Assembly (NCBI GenBank): GCA_034231615.1
Contig: CM067310.1
Location: 7,300,010 to 7,364,009, forward strand
Direction: 5' to 3'
From: Meghimatium bilineatum
Lineage: Eukaryota; Mollusca; Gastropoda; Stylommatophora; Philomycidae
Length of the DNA: 64,000 nt
The notes below the pieces were generated by a model that saw only the letters and a program-made list of their open reading frames with translations, was not told where the DNA came from and made no database searches. This document shows positions 12,101 to 27,100 of the stretch, piece by piece. Both the position numbers and the translations under genes were made by a program. How positions within the stretch are numbered: the first letter of the stretch is position 1; the number at the start of each line of letters is the position of its first letter.

Positions 12101-15100
12101 ACATTTGGAAAATAATGGCGCCTAATTAATGAAACCAACGTCGCCAAGTCATAATTTCTCAACTGACAGACATGACAAGATGACTGACACTTGTTTTGTG
12201 AACAGTAACTCCATGTACTGTTATATCACGTTCTGTTAGCTCAGCATCAGAAGTCGCATTAATGGTAAGAAACACTCATTATTGATTAGCAACAGCATAA
12301 CAATTTTATTAAAAAGAATTCAGAGACATAATTATTCGTCAAAGAACCGTAGATAAGTCTTCGGTAAAACAAAATGGAGGCGGGGGGTGCCCATTTATTG
12401 GCTAGCTTCCTAGTACTAAATGTCATGTTTTGACTTTCATTTTAATGTATTCTTGAGGTTTTTTTTCGCAACTTGTTTCAGAATCGTTGTTGAATTTTTA
12501 AAAGGATGCTTGAGGTTTCTATCTGTCACTACTATTTGAATTGATGACCAACAACTTAAACAGGTGAAAGAATTCACTTATCTTGGAAGCATCATATCAT
12601 CCAATGTGTGAAACACCAAAGAAATCCAATATAGATGCAACATAGCATACCAGATCTTGGGGCAGATGTTTCCTATTTTCAAAAACAAATATGTGAGCAT
12701 GAACGTCAAAACTGCGCTATATAAAACGCTCATCATACCATCACTATGCTACCAATGTCAAACGTGGACACTTACAACATAATCCAAAAGAAAAATTGTT
12801 ACAAGTAAATTACATGTCTACATAGTATCCTTGGAGTAAAAGACAGAATCTGGAACGAAAACATCAGAAGACTAACAAACACAATGTCAATCCTGGATTA
12901 CATCAGAAGACTAACAAACACAAAGCCAATCCTGGATTACATCAGAAGACTAACAAACACAATGTCAATCCTGGATTACATCAGAAGACTAACAAACACA
13001 ATGCCAATCCTGGATTACATCAGAAGATAACATATTAAGTGGTTTTCGCATGCTCCCGTCTTTCGCTGTTTTGTTATCAGACAGTGCCCACAAAAAGCTT
13101 TACTTTACAGACAGGATAGATACAAAGCCAGGGACAGACCTTGTAAACGATGGATTACTGAAATAAAAGTGTCAAAGAAATCAAACATATATGAAGCACA
13201 TAAGAAAGCCATCTCCAGACAACTCTTCTACCCCTGACTCTGCACGGTACAAAGGGGTATAACGTGAAAAGAAAAAGCTTGAGGTTATCTTCACAACTGT
13301 AGTATCTCGTATCTGGATTGTTGTTGACTTTTTTTTTTACATTGTGTGAACAACGATTACGTATGTATCCGCCCGTGTGTTGCCGGGACCCGAAAGGGAA
13401 GCAAAGAATAGCAACACTATTTACCTTCTACGCATGTCGTAAAAGGCGACTAAGGAGGTTATGGGATGGATTTGGCTGTCCCATCCCATATAGGGTAGGT
13501 GACCCAAAGCCATGCTGAAGTCGGATGTGTCAGGCCGAAAGGCGCAGATATCGCAGCAATGCTGTAAACAATGACACAACGCATTCCGTTCTCTAGACTA
13601 CATCTTGCTAATCTGCAGGAGTTTGAGAACGAACGCAGAAGAAGAAGAAGAAGAAGACGTATGTATAAAGAGTATGTTCCAGAATGGTACATACCATCTT
13701 CGATGACAAGGGGGGGGGGGAGTGGTTTACTAGATTTATTAGTTTGTTGCCTATTGCTGCCATTCTCTCACTCTTTTTCAACATCATGGCATGGCAAAGA
13801 GTCAACAACGGTCCTGATACAAGATGTTAGAGAGTTTTGAAAATAATCAAGTTGTGAATACCCCACCCCCCCCTTCCCTATCTACGGGCTTGATCTGCCA
13901 CGTCATAAAAATATTATGCCCTGAAATTTCTAAAGTGCAAAGCAGATTGACAGATTAGATCAAAACCAAAAATGAGGGTATGCTTATCATGCTTGGATGC
14001 ACCAGAGATACATGAATAGTGGCGATCGCGATTCGTGCTAGACCATCCACTACGATTCAGAGACCGGAGATACCCTTGTTCGTGCTCATCTCCGCAGGAA
14101 TACTTTGTGTGTTCTTCATCTTCTTCTGCGCGTGTTCTCAAACCCCTGTTGATTAGCAGTATGTAGTCCGGAAAAAAGAATGCGTTGTGTCATGGTTTAC
14201 AGCTTGGCTGCGATATCTGCGCCTCTCGGTCTGACAAATGTGAAAACATGTGGTCACTTGACCCATATATGGTATACGATAGCTGACTCACCGCAGAACT
14301 TCATTAGTCGCCTCTTACGCCGTGGATGACAGATAATCTCACTATTCTTTCCTCACCTTCCGGGCCCGTCATAACCGGGTATCATTGTATAATAATTACT
14401 GGAATAAAACCTCTATTTTCCGAGGCACGTTCATTCAACCTAAGATAGGACTCAGATGTGTCATGTCATCAGCGCAAATAAAACATCACAACTTATCTCC
14501 GTTTTATTGACTACATTCTGACATCTAGTAGACTTGAAATAGTAGTGATGTTGATGTGAGTGGAGGATGTTGATATGAGTGGAGAATGTTGATGAGAGTG
14601 GAGGATGTTGATGTGAGTGGATGATGTTGATGTGAGTGAAGGATGTTGATGAGAGTGGATGATGTTGATGTGAGTGGAGGATGTTGATGAGAGTGGAGGA
14701 TGTTGATGTGAGTGGAGGATGTTGATGAGAGTGGAGGATGTTGATGAGAGTGGAAGATGTTGATATGAGTGGAGGATGTTGATGAGAGTGAATGATGTTG
14801 ATGAGAGTGGAGGATGTTGATGTGAGTGAATGATGTTGATGAGAGTGGAGGATGTTGATGTGAGTGAAGGATGTTGATGAGAGTGGAGGATGCCCATGGT
14901 AGTGATGATGTTGATAAGAGTGGATGATCTTCGTGAGAGTGGTGATGTTGATGAGAGTGGATGATGTATGTGAGAGTGATATATATGACACAAACTGTAT
15001 GAAATAATTCTGAAACAAAGAGTATCATGTTTATTAATATTTCTTTTTTTCAGACTCAGACAGTAAGGCAGGGAGGTATCGACGCTTTGGTTCATCGTCC

Positions 15101-18100
15101 AGTGAGTTCATGTTGTACTTGAGAATACATTTGTGAATATATTTGTGGGTATGTTTATGGGTACATGTGTGGGTATGTTTATGGGTATGTTTATGGGTAC
15201 ATATGTGGGTATATTTATGGGTACATGTGTGGGTATGTTTATGGGTATGTTTATGGGTACATTTGTGTGTATGTTTATGGGTACATTTGTGGGTATGTTT
15301 ATGGGTACATATGTGGGTATGTTTATGGGTACATGTGTGGGTATGTTTATGGGTACATGTGTGGGTATGTTTATGGGTACATGTGTGGGTATGTTTATGG
15401 GTATGTTTATGGGTACATGTGTGGGTATGTTTATGGGTACATGTGTGGGGATATTTATGGGTATGTTTATGGGTACATTTGTGGGTATGTTTATGGGTAC
15501 ATTTGTGGGTATGTTTATGGGTACATATGTGGGTATGTTTATGGGTATATGTGTGGGTACATTTGTGAGTATATTTTGGACGCTTCAGTAGTGTAATACT
15601 AAACCAGTCTACCGCCCTACTCTGAGTGGGGTAATTATAGGAAGATATGACTTGTCTGCGTATCTCCAATTGATTCTTCTTCTTCTTCCTCGTTCTCCGA
15701 AGTCAGATGCTGATATGGATTTCCTAAAAGGAACTAACTGTGGTGGTCGCCAGCCCCTAAACAGAACCGTAGAGCTTGTCCATTAGAGTTGTTTCAGGTG
15801 GCCATAGTTTTCTTCTTGTGATGTCATACAGTGGACATTTCTGTAAAATATGTTGTTTTCTGGAGATTGTCCAGAGGAGCACATATCAGTGTCACTAACT
15901 CCAAGTATTCTGTATATGTTGTCTGAGCCTGTTGTGGCCTGTTTCCAATATACAAGTGTATCTTGATAAAGACCTTTGTGTTGAAACGTTGAATATGTTT
16001 TGTGCATTGTATTTGTATATTTTCTTGTATGCACATCATTACCCACTAGTTTTAGGGATAGCCCGTTCATGTCTGCGTGAAACTATCATATAAACCTGTG
16101 TTTACGTAAGTACAATTGTTGTTACGTTTCACGCAGTTACCTTATATTGATTGTCAATATACACACGATTATTTGTTCATGTCTTCCTAGCTTGTGCATA
16201 GCTTTTCCATTTTTACTACATGGCTTAGTTGAGTTCTATTCCATATACTTCTTCTTCAGCGTTCATTCTCAAACTCCCGCTAGGTCTCTCTTGCAGCAGG
16301 AACATAACCCTATTAGATTTCCAGCGGCATGTAGTCCAGAGAATGGAAATGCGTTGTGTCGCCGTTTTATTAGCGCTTATGGCCCGACGCATCCGTCTTC
16401 GGTGGATATTCAAAAGTGGAGCCATGCATTCTGTCAGAGGAGTCCGTAGCAACCCAACTCTAGGCATGGTCAATGGGGATAGTTGGAGTAGGCAGTTATG
16501 AGTGTTTTTTCCACGATCACGGTCTTAAGTTCCCACCGTTGACCTATCAGATTAACTGTTATCCAACAGTTGTATAATGCGTTAGTTCTCAAACTCCTGC
16601 AGATTCGCAGGATGTAGTCCGGAGAATGGAATGCGTTGTGTCATGGTTTACAGCTGAGCTGCGATATTTGCGCCGTTCAGCCTGACACATCAGATTTTGG
16701 CATAGTATATTGGTCACTTTGACCCTATATAGGATGGGACAACCAATTACACCCCATAACTTCATTAGTCGCCTTATACGACATGCATGGATTGTAAAGT
16801 GTGTTGCTATTCTTTGTTCCCCTTCATGGGCTACGGCAACAAACGGACGATTCTGAAATAAAGTTCTTGAGAAATCGACCCATATTCTTCTTCTTCTTCA
16901 TCGTTCTTCAGTCAGATATCAGGTTACAGCACCAATAGCTTCAATGAATTGTGTGATTCGCTTCAGGTCATCCATGGAACCCCTCAAGTCTGGAAGCAGT
17001 GCCGTCTCAGTAGGCCATATTTTCTCCCTCTCTTCTTGGTAGAGTTGACAGGCATGAAGAATGTGTTCTGCAGTCTCTGGGCTCAGTCCACAGTTGCACA
17101 GGTCTGTCTCACCAATCTTCAGCTTTCGGAACATGTGACTTCTCAGTCTGTTGTGACCAGTTCGTAGTCTGAAAATGATGGTTTGTTCCTTGCGTGACAT
17201 TTGGTGGTAGGGGTCATTTGGTTCTGCAGAAGTTTTGCTTTATTGCGTTCGTACTCAAACTTCCATCGGATCTCTCTTGTAACAGGATGTTTCTACCAGA
17301 TTTATGTCTGTTCATTTTACGCTGCCCCAAAACTGCGCCACAGTTTGCGTACTCCATTCTTGGAATCAACAAAGCTGTATCGTTTATTGAGTTTAAAGTT
17401 TTAAACTCCAACGATTTCTAACTCGTTTATCTGGTAAGGTAAACTTCTTTGTCTGCAGAAGGTTTATACTATCCACGTTAGCAACAACTAAAAAAGCCAT
17501 TGTTTTGTGAATTAAAAATGACGTCATATTGACATGCGCTGTCAATGTTTATCTAAAAAGTAGGATTTTGGAAACATAAAAACACATAAGCCTTATTTGT
17601 GCCGGCAGAGCCAGAAAGTGCCCATAAATGTATGCAAATTACGTTGGTAGGCTAATGGCTCCATTTCACCTTCTGCCCATTCTCTGAGATCGTACTCAAA
17701 CACTACTTTCATACTTGACCTAGTCTTGCACTAGTTTGTTAGTAAAGAAATTATGTTTCTTGTGTTTTAAAAAAAATAAAACTCCTGCAGATTGACGTGT
17801 AGTCCGGAGAAGGAATACTGTGTTACCAGCTCAGCTTTCAACCAGACACATCCAACCTCCGCATGACCTATCGGTCACTTTAACCCTCTATGGGGGTGGG
17901 ACAGCCAACTCTATCTCCCAAAGCTCATTAATCGACTCTTACGACATACCTTACGGGTAACCGTACCACTATTCTTTGCTCCCAGTTTGGGCTCAGAGAC
18001 ACATGGTCGAAAAAATATATTTATATTACAGGATTTCGAAATCCTGCTTCTTGAATTTACATTTTCGCATTTTTTTCATGCAGCTATTTACTGAATGCAA

Positions 18101-21100
18101 CATGCATGTCAACCCGATTGAAGGGCTCATTCCTGATTAAAAACGCTGTGTTATAAAAGTTCTAAATGGGCACAGAAACAAATAAATAAATAAACCGCCA
18201 TGTCAGTATATTTGCATGTTGTGCTTCCTACACGCTATCTTGCAATTTGCAACCAAATAAATTGTACAACTAATTGTGTGATTACAGAAGATTAGGAACG
18301 ATAAGTAGCCAGAGTGACACTTGTAGGAGATTAGAGTAGTCTGTCCCTGATTATTTGTATAATTTATTTTGTTTTGGAAAATGTACTAGAAATGGGGACT
18401 GGTTTTAGATTAGCCAATGACTTCTGGCTCGTAGGAAACTGGCCTGTCAGAATTAATCCCAAGTTATTTGGTGACACTAACCACAAGAACAAACAGCTAG
18501 TGGACACTCAGGTGTTGTTATTGTTATGGGTCGTGGTAGTAGCAGTGTGTCTTCTTTTGCAATCTTCTTCTTCTTCTTCAGCGTTCATTCTCAAACTCCC
18601 ACTGGATATCTCTTGTAGCAGGACAATAGTCCTACTAGATTTCCAGCAGGATGTAGTCCAGAGAATGGAAATGTGTTGTGTTGCCGTTTTATTTGCGCTA
18701 AAAGCCCGACGCCTCCGTGTTCGACAGTCCATCTAGTCTAATTGGTCTGTTAAAAGTACCCTTTATAGTGAAGGCACGAACTTTTAACCGCAAGCGTTAG
18801 CCTAATTTATTTATATCAGTTGTAAAATCATCACACAAATGTGGAATATTGAACCCCTCGCACCACCGTCTACGTCTTGATGGCTCTACCCAAGCACCAC
18901 CGTCTACGTCTTGATGGCTCTACCCAAGCACCACCGTCTACGTCTTGATGGCTCTACCCAAGCACCACCGTCTACGTCTTGATGGCTCTACCCAAGCACC
19001 ACCGTCTACGTCTTGATCACTTTGTTTTTGTTTTCTTTTAAAGTGACCGATTGTACTTAGCGCTGTGTACCGCCAAAGCCCGATGTATCGGGCCATTGGC
19101 GCAAATAAAACGGCGACGCAACTCATTTCTATTCTCGGAATTATATCGTGCTGGAAATATAATATGTCCTTTGTCCTGCTACAAGATAGATCCAGCGGGA
19201 TTTTGAGAATATACGCTTACGACAAAAATGTGATGTTTATCAACATCATGTCAGATGCTTTTATTTTACTGAGATTTATTCTGACACAAATTTCCAAGCT
19301 GTTTCTTTTCATTTTTTCTCTCCTGGTTTCTGGTCCTCCTTTTTTATGGTTTCTGGTCCTTCTTTTTCTCCTGGGTTCTGGTACTTCTTTTTTACCTGGT
19401 TTCTGGTCCTTTTTTTGGTCCTGGTTTCTGATCCTTCGTTTTCTCCTGGTTTCTGATCCTTTTTTTCCTCCTGGTTTCTGATCCTTCTTTTTCTCCTGGT
19501 TTCTGATCCTTCTTTTTTTCCTCCTGGTTTCTGATCCTTCTTTTTCTCCTGGTTTCTGGTCCTTTTTTCTGGTTTCTGGTCCTTCTTTTTCTCCTGGATT
19601 CTGGTACTTCTTTTTTACCTGGTTTCTGATCCTTTTTTTTTTCTCCTGGTTTCGTTCTCAAATATTTGCAGAATTTATCCGGATGTATCCAGGAGAACAG
19701 AATGCAATATATAATTGTCCATAGTTTTTAACTGCAGTGAATGTCTTGAACAAACAACACTCCGACAGTAAACATAGGCACATGACAATGTATAATTGTC
19801 CATAGTTTTTAACTGCAGTGAATGTCTTGAACAAACAACACGCCGAAAGTAAAAATGGGCACATGAAATGTCTGTGTCATCAACAATACAAATATATCCC
19901 GATAAAAAACAAAAGGCAAATCATAAATTCAATCTTTATACCAACATTGTGCAATCAATGTTAGGCATGGGCACTAACAAAGAACAAAAGAGAAAGATTA
20001 CTATGTCTGAAATAAGATGCATAAGAAAAACAACAAACATAACAAGAAAAGATCATGTGTGGTATGAAGAAATTACAAGAACTGGTGGAACAACGTTTGT
20101 GGTCAAATATAATGAAAAAAAGAGACTGAAATTGCCCGGCCACGTAATGAGATTGAATCCTTACTGGCCAGGGGCAAGAGCGCACAACATAAAAATGGAA
20201 ATAGCAAGATACAGGGGGGAAACAAGAAGAAAGTGGATTGAAGGAGTTACCAACATTCTGAGACGTCACAATATTACTGTATATCAGGCGCCCGTGAACC
20301 AATTGCCATTCCATCTTGTAACGCCTTACAGCAAAATCAGAGAAAAGACAGTAAATAGATAGGTAGGTAAATATATTGGTAGGTAGGTAAATATATAGGT
20401 AGGTAGGGAAATATATAGGTAGGTTAATAGATAGGTAGGTAGGTAAATAGATAGGTAGGTAGGTAAATAGATAGGTAGGTAAATAGATAGGTAGGTAGGT
20501 AAATAGATAGGTAGGTAAATAGATAGGTAGGTAGGTAAATAGATAGGTAGGTAGGTAAATAGATAGGTAGGTAAATAGATAGGTAGGTAGGTAACTAGAT
20601 AGGTAGGTAGGTAAATAGATAGGTAGGTAGGTAAATATATAGGTAGGTTAATAGATAGGTAGGTAGGTAAATATATAGGTAGGTTAATAGATAGGTAGGT
20701 AAATAGATAGGTAGGTAGGTAAATAGATAGGTAGGTAAATAGATAGGTAGGTAGGTAAATAGATAGGTAGGTAAATAGATAGGTATGTAGGTAAATAGAT
20801 AGGTAGGTAAATAGATAGGTAGGTAAATAGATAGGTAGGTAAATAGATAGGTAGGTAGGTAAATAGATAGGTAGGTAAATATATAGGTAGGTAAATAGCT
20901 AGGTAGGTAAATATATAAGTATGTAGGTAAATATATAGGTAGGTAAACACATAGATGGATGGATCAAGAAAACCAAAACACGAACAAGAATTAAAACAAC
21001 AATAAATACAAATGGGGGACAATAGGATTTTTGTGCAGTTGTCTCTAATGTAGACACATATAGAAGATCAACATGTCAATAAAATAAATACGAGACGTGA

Positions 21101-24100
21101 TTTTCTCAACAGTCACCTAAGCCGATAACACGGTGTGCCTCTTACAAGTTATAAGTATGATTAAAGGACTTGGGAGATGATGAATTCGCTCTGAATACAG
21201 TAACATCCGATTTACTTTCTTTTATCCTTTTAATAAGGCTTGTGAATTATCTGTAAATCTATGCTCCTCAAGCATCTTAATTCTACAAAATATCGACAAG
21301 TCACCATTGAATAGATAGTCTACTGTCCCCTCGTACTTATAATCAGAGAACTTCACTAGAATTGAATGGTCCTTAATTTCTTGGGCTATTTCCCCTATCG
21401 GGTAGATTATCTTATCATTGCGTACAGAAAAGGGGGATAATTACTGGAGATTCTTTCTGCTATCGCTAAGAACGGATCCTTCAATCTTAATAAAGATTAC
21501 GTTTGACGGGGAGGTGTCTCAGGGTCGCATGTTTTGCGTTATTGACAACTTCAGTGGGCAGTTTGCCTTCATGGCTCTAAGGCTTAAGAGATACCCACTG
21601 CTGCCCCTTGCAGTGACTATGGTGTTCTTCTTTTTCTGCGTTCGTTCTCAAACTCCTGCAGATTAGCAGGATGTAGTCCAGAGAACGGAATGCGTTGTGT
21701 CATGGTTTACAGCATTGCTGCGATATCTGCGCATTTCGGCCTGACTTCAGCATGGCTTTGGGTCACTGGCCCTATATGGGATGGGAAGCCAATTCCATCC
21801 CATTACCTCCTTAGTCGCCTTTTACGACATGCGTGGAAGGTAAACAGTGTTGCTATTCTTTGCTCCACTTTCGGGCCACGGCAAGACACGGGCGGACCAT
21901 GGTGTGATGAGTGAGCAGGGGAAACGGAGGCGTAGAAACAGTAAATGTTATGAGAATATTTTATTCTGCTGTTAGATTTGTTCAGTGGCGTAGCGAGGGG
22001 GGCAGAGGCCTGGACGGCCCGGGGCGGCATCATCGGGAGGACGGCAAATTTATTTTGGTCCAGTCTTTCACAATCACTGACATTTTTTTAATATCACAAT
22101 GGCGGAAAATTATGATTACGCCCCGGGCGCCATTGACCCACGCTACGCCACTGGATTTGTTGACCTATTTGTAGTGATGGAACATCAAGCGCTCATTTTC
22201 ACCTAGGAGTTTGCCACAAAGGGACACATGCACAATTGTCTGCTATCCTGCACCCCTTCGTCAGACCCAACTCTTTGCTTCCCCTTCAGCCCCGGCAAAC
22301 TAGGGTGACCAGCCTATCTCAGTTGAGCATTCCTCAGCATTGTTTGATTGCGTGGGATATTGGTTCTAGTTAGCACTTTAGTATCTGTTACTTTATCTTG
22401 TCACTTTACTTTGAGATATCTATGGATACAATATACGTGTCATTGATTTAACACTCTGGCTGTAGTATAAATGATAAAGCGAGGCGAGTGGGTGTCATCT
22501 GAGCGGACCTGATTCAGATTCCTTTTTCTGCATAAATTTTCTTTATTAATAACTCCTCGATTCTTGTATATTATATTATTAATTTACTTATGTAACATCT
22601 GAAATCAACCTTATTTATGTTTATGTGTTTTGTTTACAAGTAGGCCTAATTTAGTCATTAAATCGAAAAATCGAGCAATCCAAACTACTCATACCAATGT
22701 GACCGTCGATGTTATTACTGTTCGCTTTCTGTTATATGTTTTAATTTTGTTGCAATTGTCTGTCTTGATAAAGGTCTTTTGGTCGAAACGTCAATTTGTG
22801 TGTGTCATTATGTGTGTTATCTAGTATTAGCAAAACTTTATTACCCTTTTCCTGGATCTACCTAATTTAGTCATTGTAGTATTGATGTCTTCTGGCATGT
22901 ACTAATGTTATACGTTTGTGGTACACGAGAATTTACATACATGTGCAGTGTGTATTATTGTTGTTGTCTGTATGTCGACCAACCGTCATTATAATAGTAG
23001 CTTGAGAATATACACTTTGGAAGTCTTGACTAAAATCGCATCTTTTTTATTTTTTTGGGATGCGGTGTGGTTGGTCGTAGACGGTAAACGTGTTAACTCG
23101 TGTTAACTCGAGGCAAGTGGGTGTCATTTGAGCGAACCTGGTTCAAAGCTCGTTTGCTGCATGATTTTTCCTCTGGTATAAATTATAAAAATAGTAGCCA
23201 ATGAAAATCACAGTAATAGTCAAATGATTCATTAAGGCGTGTTTTCCCCATTAGTCAATAAGTCACAAAGTCACAATAAGTCACTAATAATCACATTAGT
23301 CAATATCGTCCGCGGTTACGGTTAAAGTTTGTTTTGTGTGAAGAACTCTCTTTTCATTCACGGACGCAAGTCCAAGTTGGTCCATGGCGTACTCCCGTAT
23401 GCTATAGGAAAGCAAAGAATAAAAGCTCTTTACATGCCACACATGTCGTCAGAGGCGATTAAGAAAGTTGATCGAGGGGTTCAGATTATCCTATCATAAA
23501 GAACCCCCTCCCCAGAGTATGTGATCTGCAGTACAAACCTGTTACGTAGGTCTACAGGAGACAAGTCGGTCACCCGTGAGATGTCAATAAGGTTGACAGA
23601 CTAAATCCTCACTTGGGATGTGGGGTGCGATTGTTTCAAGGGGTGAGAGTGACAGATATCTCCTAAAATGGGAGGAGAAACTGAGAGCAATCTAGATAAG
23701 TGACCAGTGCCTCTTATGTTGTGAAACAGGGATATATCTTATTGGTAGAAAATCCGACCTCAACAGCGTTGACTTCCCTTCATATCTATCGTATGTAAGC
23801 TACTTGTTCCCTGAAGTGGTACAAAGGAGATTCGATTGTGTCTTCACTAGCGACCTACTACCGGGAGATCTATTGTTGCTTGTGCGATCCTATTATGTTA
23901 TTGTGCGATTCTATTATGTTATTGTGCGATTCTATTATGTTATTGTGCGATTTCATTATGCTGTGGTGTGATCTAATTATGTTATAGTGCGATATAATTA
24001 TATTATGGTGCCATCTAATTATGTTAACAATGCGTTCTAATTATGTTGACTGTGAAATCTAATTATGTTAACAATGCGTTCTAATTATGTTAATTGTTCG

Positions 24101-27100
24101 AATACTTTAAGTTTCTTCAGAACACAGCTTTGTACCTTATTTACCAATTAAGCTGAATTATTCGAAACAAATAATTATTACGTTATTTACTAACTGTTTG
24201 TTTACTAACTGATACCGCTCGTAGGCTACAATGGAGAGTTATACTCGGAGTGTCATTAAGAGATGGAATTAGAAACGATTATATCAGACAGATAAACAAA
24301 ACAATACTAGTATTGGAACACATCAAAAGACAACAGATCAAGTGGTTTTCACACGCTTCAGACTACCAACAGACAGCATGCCAAAAATGGCCATGACACA
24401 TAGACATAACGGCTATAAAGCCAGAGTCAGACGATGTTAAAGATAGATCACATAAATCAAAGAAGCCACAAGAACAAGCTTACAAACAGCGCACAAGAAG
24501 GCCATCTCCAGAGAACTCTACCTGTGACGTCACAATGCAAACAAGGGCCACATCGTATAGATAGACAGTTAGTTTATTCGAAACAAATACATGATTATAG
24601 ACATACATGTTGTAAATGTAGACATAATGGGTCTATATACTGCAAATTTGGACCCAAATATTTTAAATATATGCATATATTTTCTAAAAATATATATATG
24701 ATTAATAATTAAGAAGATTTATACGGACGTCATCCGTCACGGCCGATGCGCATAGGCCTTTACTGCCAGATCAAAAGGAAGAACAGTATACAAAACCAGT
24801 GGTGCCTTTATCGCAACAATACGCAGTCTGACAATGAAAGTATTTGCCGTAAAGCAAACACTTAACTGGATGGAATTGGAAGCCTATTCCCATTGGTGCA
24901 TACTAAGTGACTCAATGAATATGATTCAGAAAGTCAAAATAGGGGATATACTTAAGGGATGGGTGGAGTCATTAGAGTGCGCTAAAAATGCGGACATCAC
25001 TACGAAAACTCACGTTTATCTTTGTCCCCGGACACGCGGGTGTGGATGGAAATTAACGAGCCGACCAATTTGCTGGTCTCGCCATCACAATAGATGGCCA
25101 GTCTATGGACCGAGCGGGCATACTCATTGCTCTTCGTGAATCCTCACGATCAGAGGATTTTGAGATGAATGAGCCTGAGTCAATATCGAGAATGCGGGAA
25201 TTGGGAGTGAGGATGGGCGTAGCCAGCAGAGAACACCTAACAAAGATTTCAAAAAGAGCAGTGAAACAACATAGAACCGGAACCATCAGCCGTTATAGCC
25301 TAAGAGAATTACTGAAGTAGAGATCTTAGCACCCGTGGATGTGTCCAGTGTGCGAAGAGGATTATCAACAGATCTAATACCTAATATCTAATATCTAATA
25401 CCTAATACCTAATATCTAATATCTAATACCTAATATCTAATACCTAATATTTAATATCTAATACCTAATATCTAATATCTAATACCAAATATCTAATATC
25501 TAATACCTAATATCTAATACCTAATATCTAATACCTAATATCTAATACCTAATATTTAATAGCTAATATCTAATATCTAATACCTAATATTTAATACCTG
25601 ATATTTAATACCTTCTTCTTCTTCTTCTTTCGTTCACTTGAAACATGTCTATATCTGCAATTCTGTCTGCTTAATAAAACTCACTGTCTTTTGTAGTTCA
25701 TACAGTGTCCCATAGAGCTTTGATTCCAATGTTGTTTCCTCTGGCCAATATGTCTGCCTCAGCGTTTCATGCTCAGAACACTCTTGAAGTATATGTTTGG
25801 CACTCTGTGCTACCTGTCTACATGTACACATGGCCGTGTTGCCAATCTTGAACTTTGTATACATGTGACTGCGGAGTCGGTTGTGTTCTGTTCTGAGGTG
25901 TAGAATTATAACTTGTTCTGATCTGTTCATATTGTGATAGTCATCTTGTGTTGGTGTTTGTGGCTTTCTTATTGACTTGATTATCTGTTTTTTTCTGATG
26001 GTAGGTGATTGGTATATCTGGTTGGTCTTCGGCAGCACCTTCCTTAGCCAGTTGGTCTACTTTTTGATTTCCTGGTATTCCACAGTGAGAGGGTATCCAT
26101 ATTTAATACCTAATATCTATTGTCTTTTCTCTAATTTTGCTGTTAGTCGTTTCAGGATTGAATAACGATATGTTTTCAAGCTATGGAACGTTTGGTCACT
26201 TGATATGCAGTGATATTATGCTGTTTCTGAACGTTGATATCTCCACCTTCTTCGTGTTTTTCCTCTGCCTCTTGTTGCTTCCATTTTCATGTTGTATGCT
26301 CTTACTGTTTGCCAATACAGGTACATTCTCATTAAGTGGCCGATCATTTTAGTCTGTGCTTTTTCAATATATGTTACCACAGACATTGCTCCAACAGTCT
26401 TCATTCCTTACATGATCTTCTCATGTTCTGTTTGCTGCTTTTCTTACACATCTCATTTCACATGTAGTAAGCTTTCTCTCTTGTTCTTTTGTTAATGTCC
26501 ATGTCTGACAGTTACAACACAATGTTGGTAAGAAGATTTAATTTATGATTTGCCTTTCATAAATTAAATAATTTAGAATAGGAACTTAAAATACAGTCAT
26601 AAGTTATACATTTGACAAAACAGACAAAATCCACGAAAAAATACGATTAATAAAACAGATTGAATCGTAGTTTGGACATTAAGGTGTTTATCAAGAAATT
26701 AATGGCAACAGAGAATAAACAATAAAACAACATTGCAAATGAACAAGACTGTCGAAAGTTGTTGATAAGTTTTAAATGTGCCATAATTAACAAGTTAAAC
26801 TAACTTAACTTCTGGATTCTACTGTTGACATTAGTTTTTACGGATAAATCCGGTAGAGTGATACTTATAGAATGAAATACCTAGAGGAGAAACCAAGCTG
26901 CCGTTTCCAATACACTAGAAATAGCGAGTGTTTATTTGCCGAGGCTCACCACACAGACCATCTGCCCAGAACTATACAGTACCGAGACACGGAAAATAGA
27001 TCATACCAGGAGCACGGTGTCAATATAAGTAGTCTATACGCTCTTGTCGAGAATCTTCCAAGTTGGCGCATTTGTGGTAGGTTTCAATTTCACGTTTGTT

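Noticed and set aside
13318..13518. Frame containing [20 protein letters not shown], often predicted as a protein in repeat-rich genomes
   Set aside because: It is translated SINE-A sequence; the same peptide would be read from every SINE-A copy.
14461..15669. His/Ser-rich and Cys-Thr-His-Lys-rich repeat proteins, superficially like metal-binding or antifreeze-type proteins
   Set aside because: They lie entirely within 19-bp and 24-bp minisatellites, with all frames open; no start context or conserved flank.
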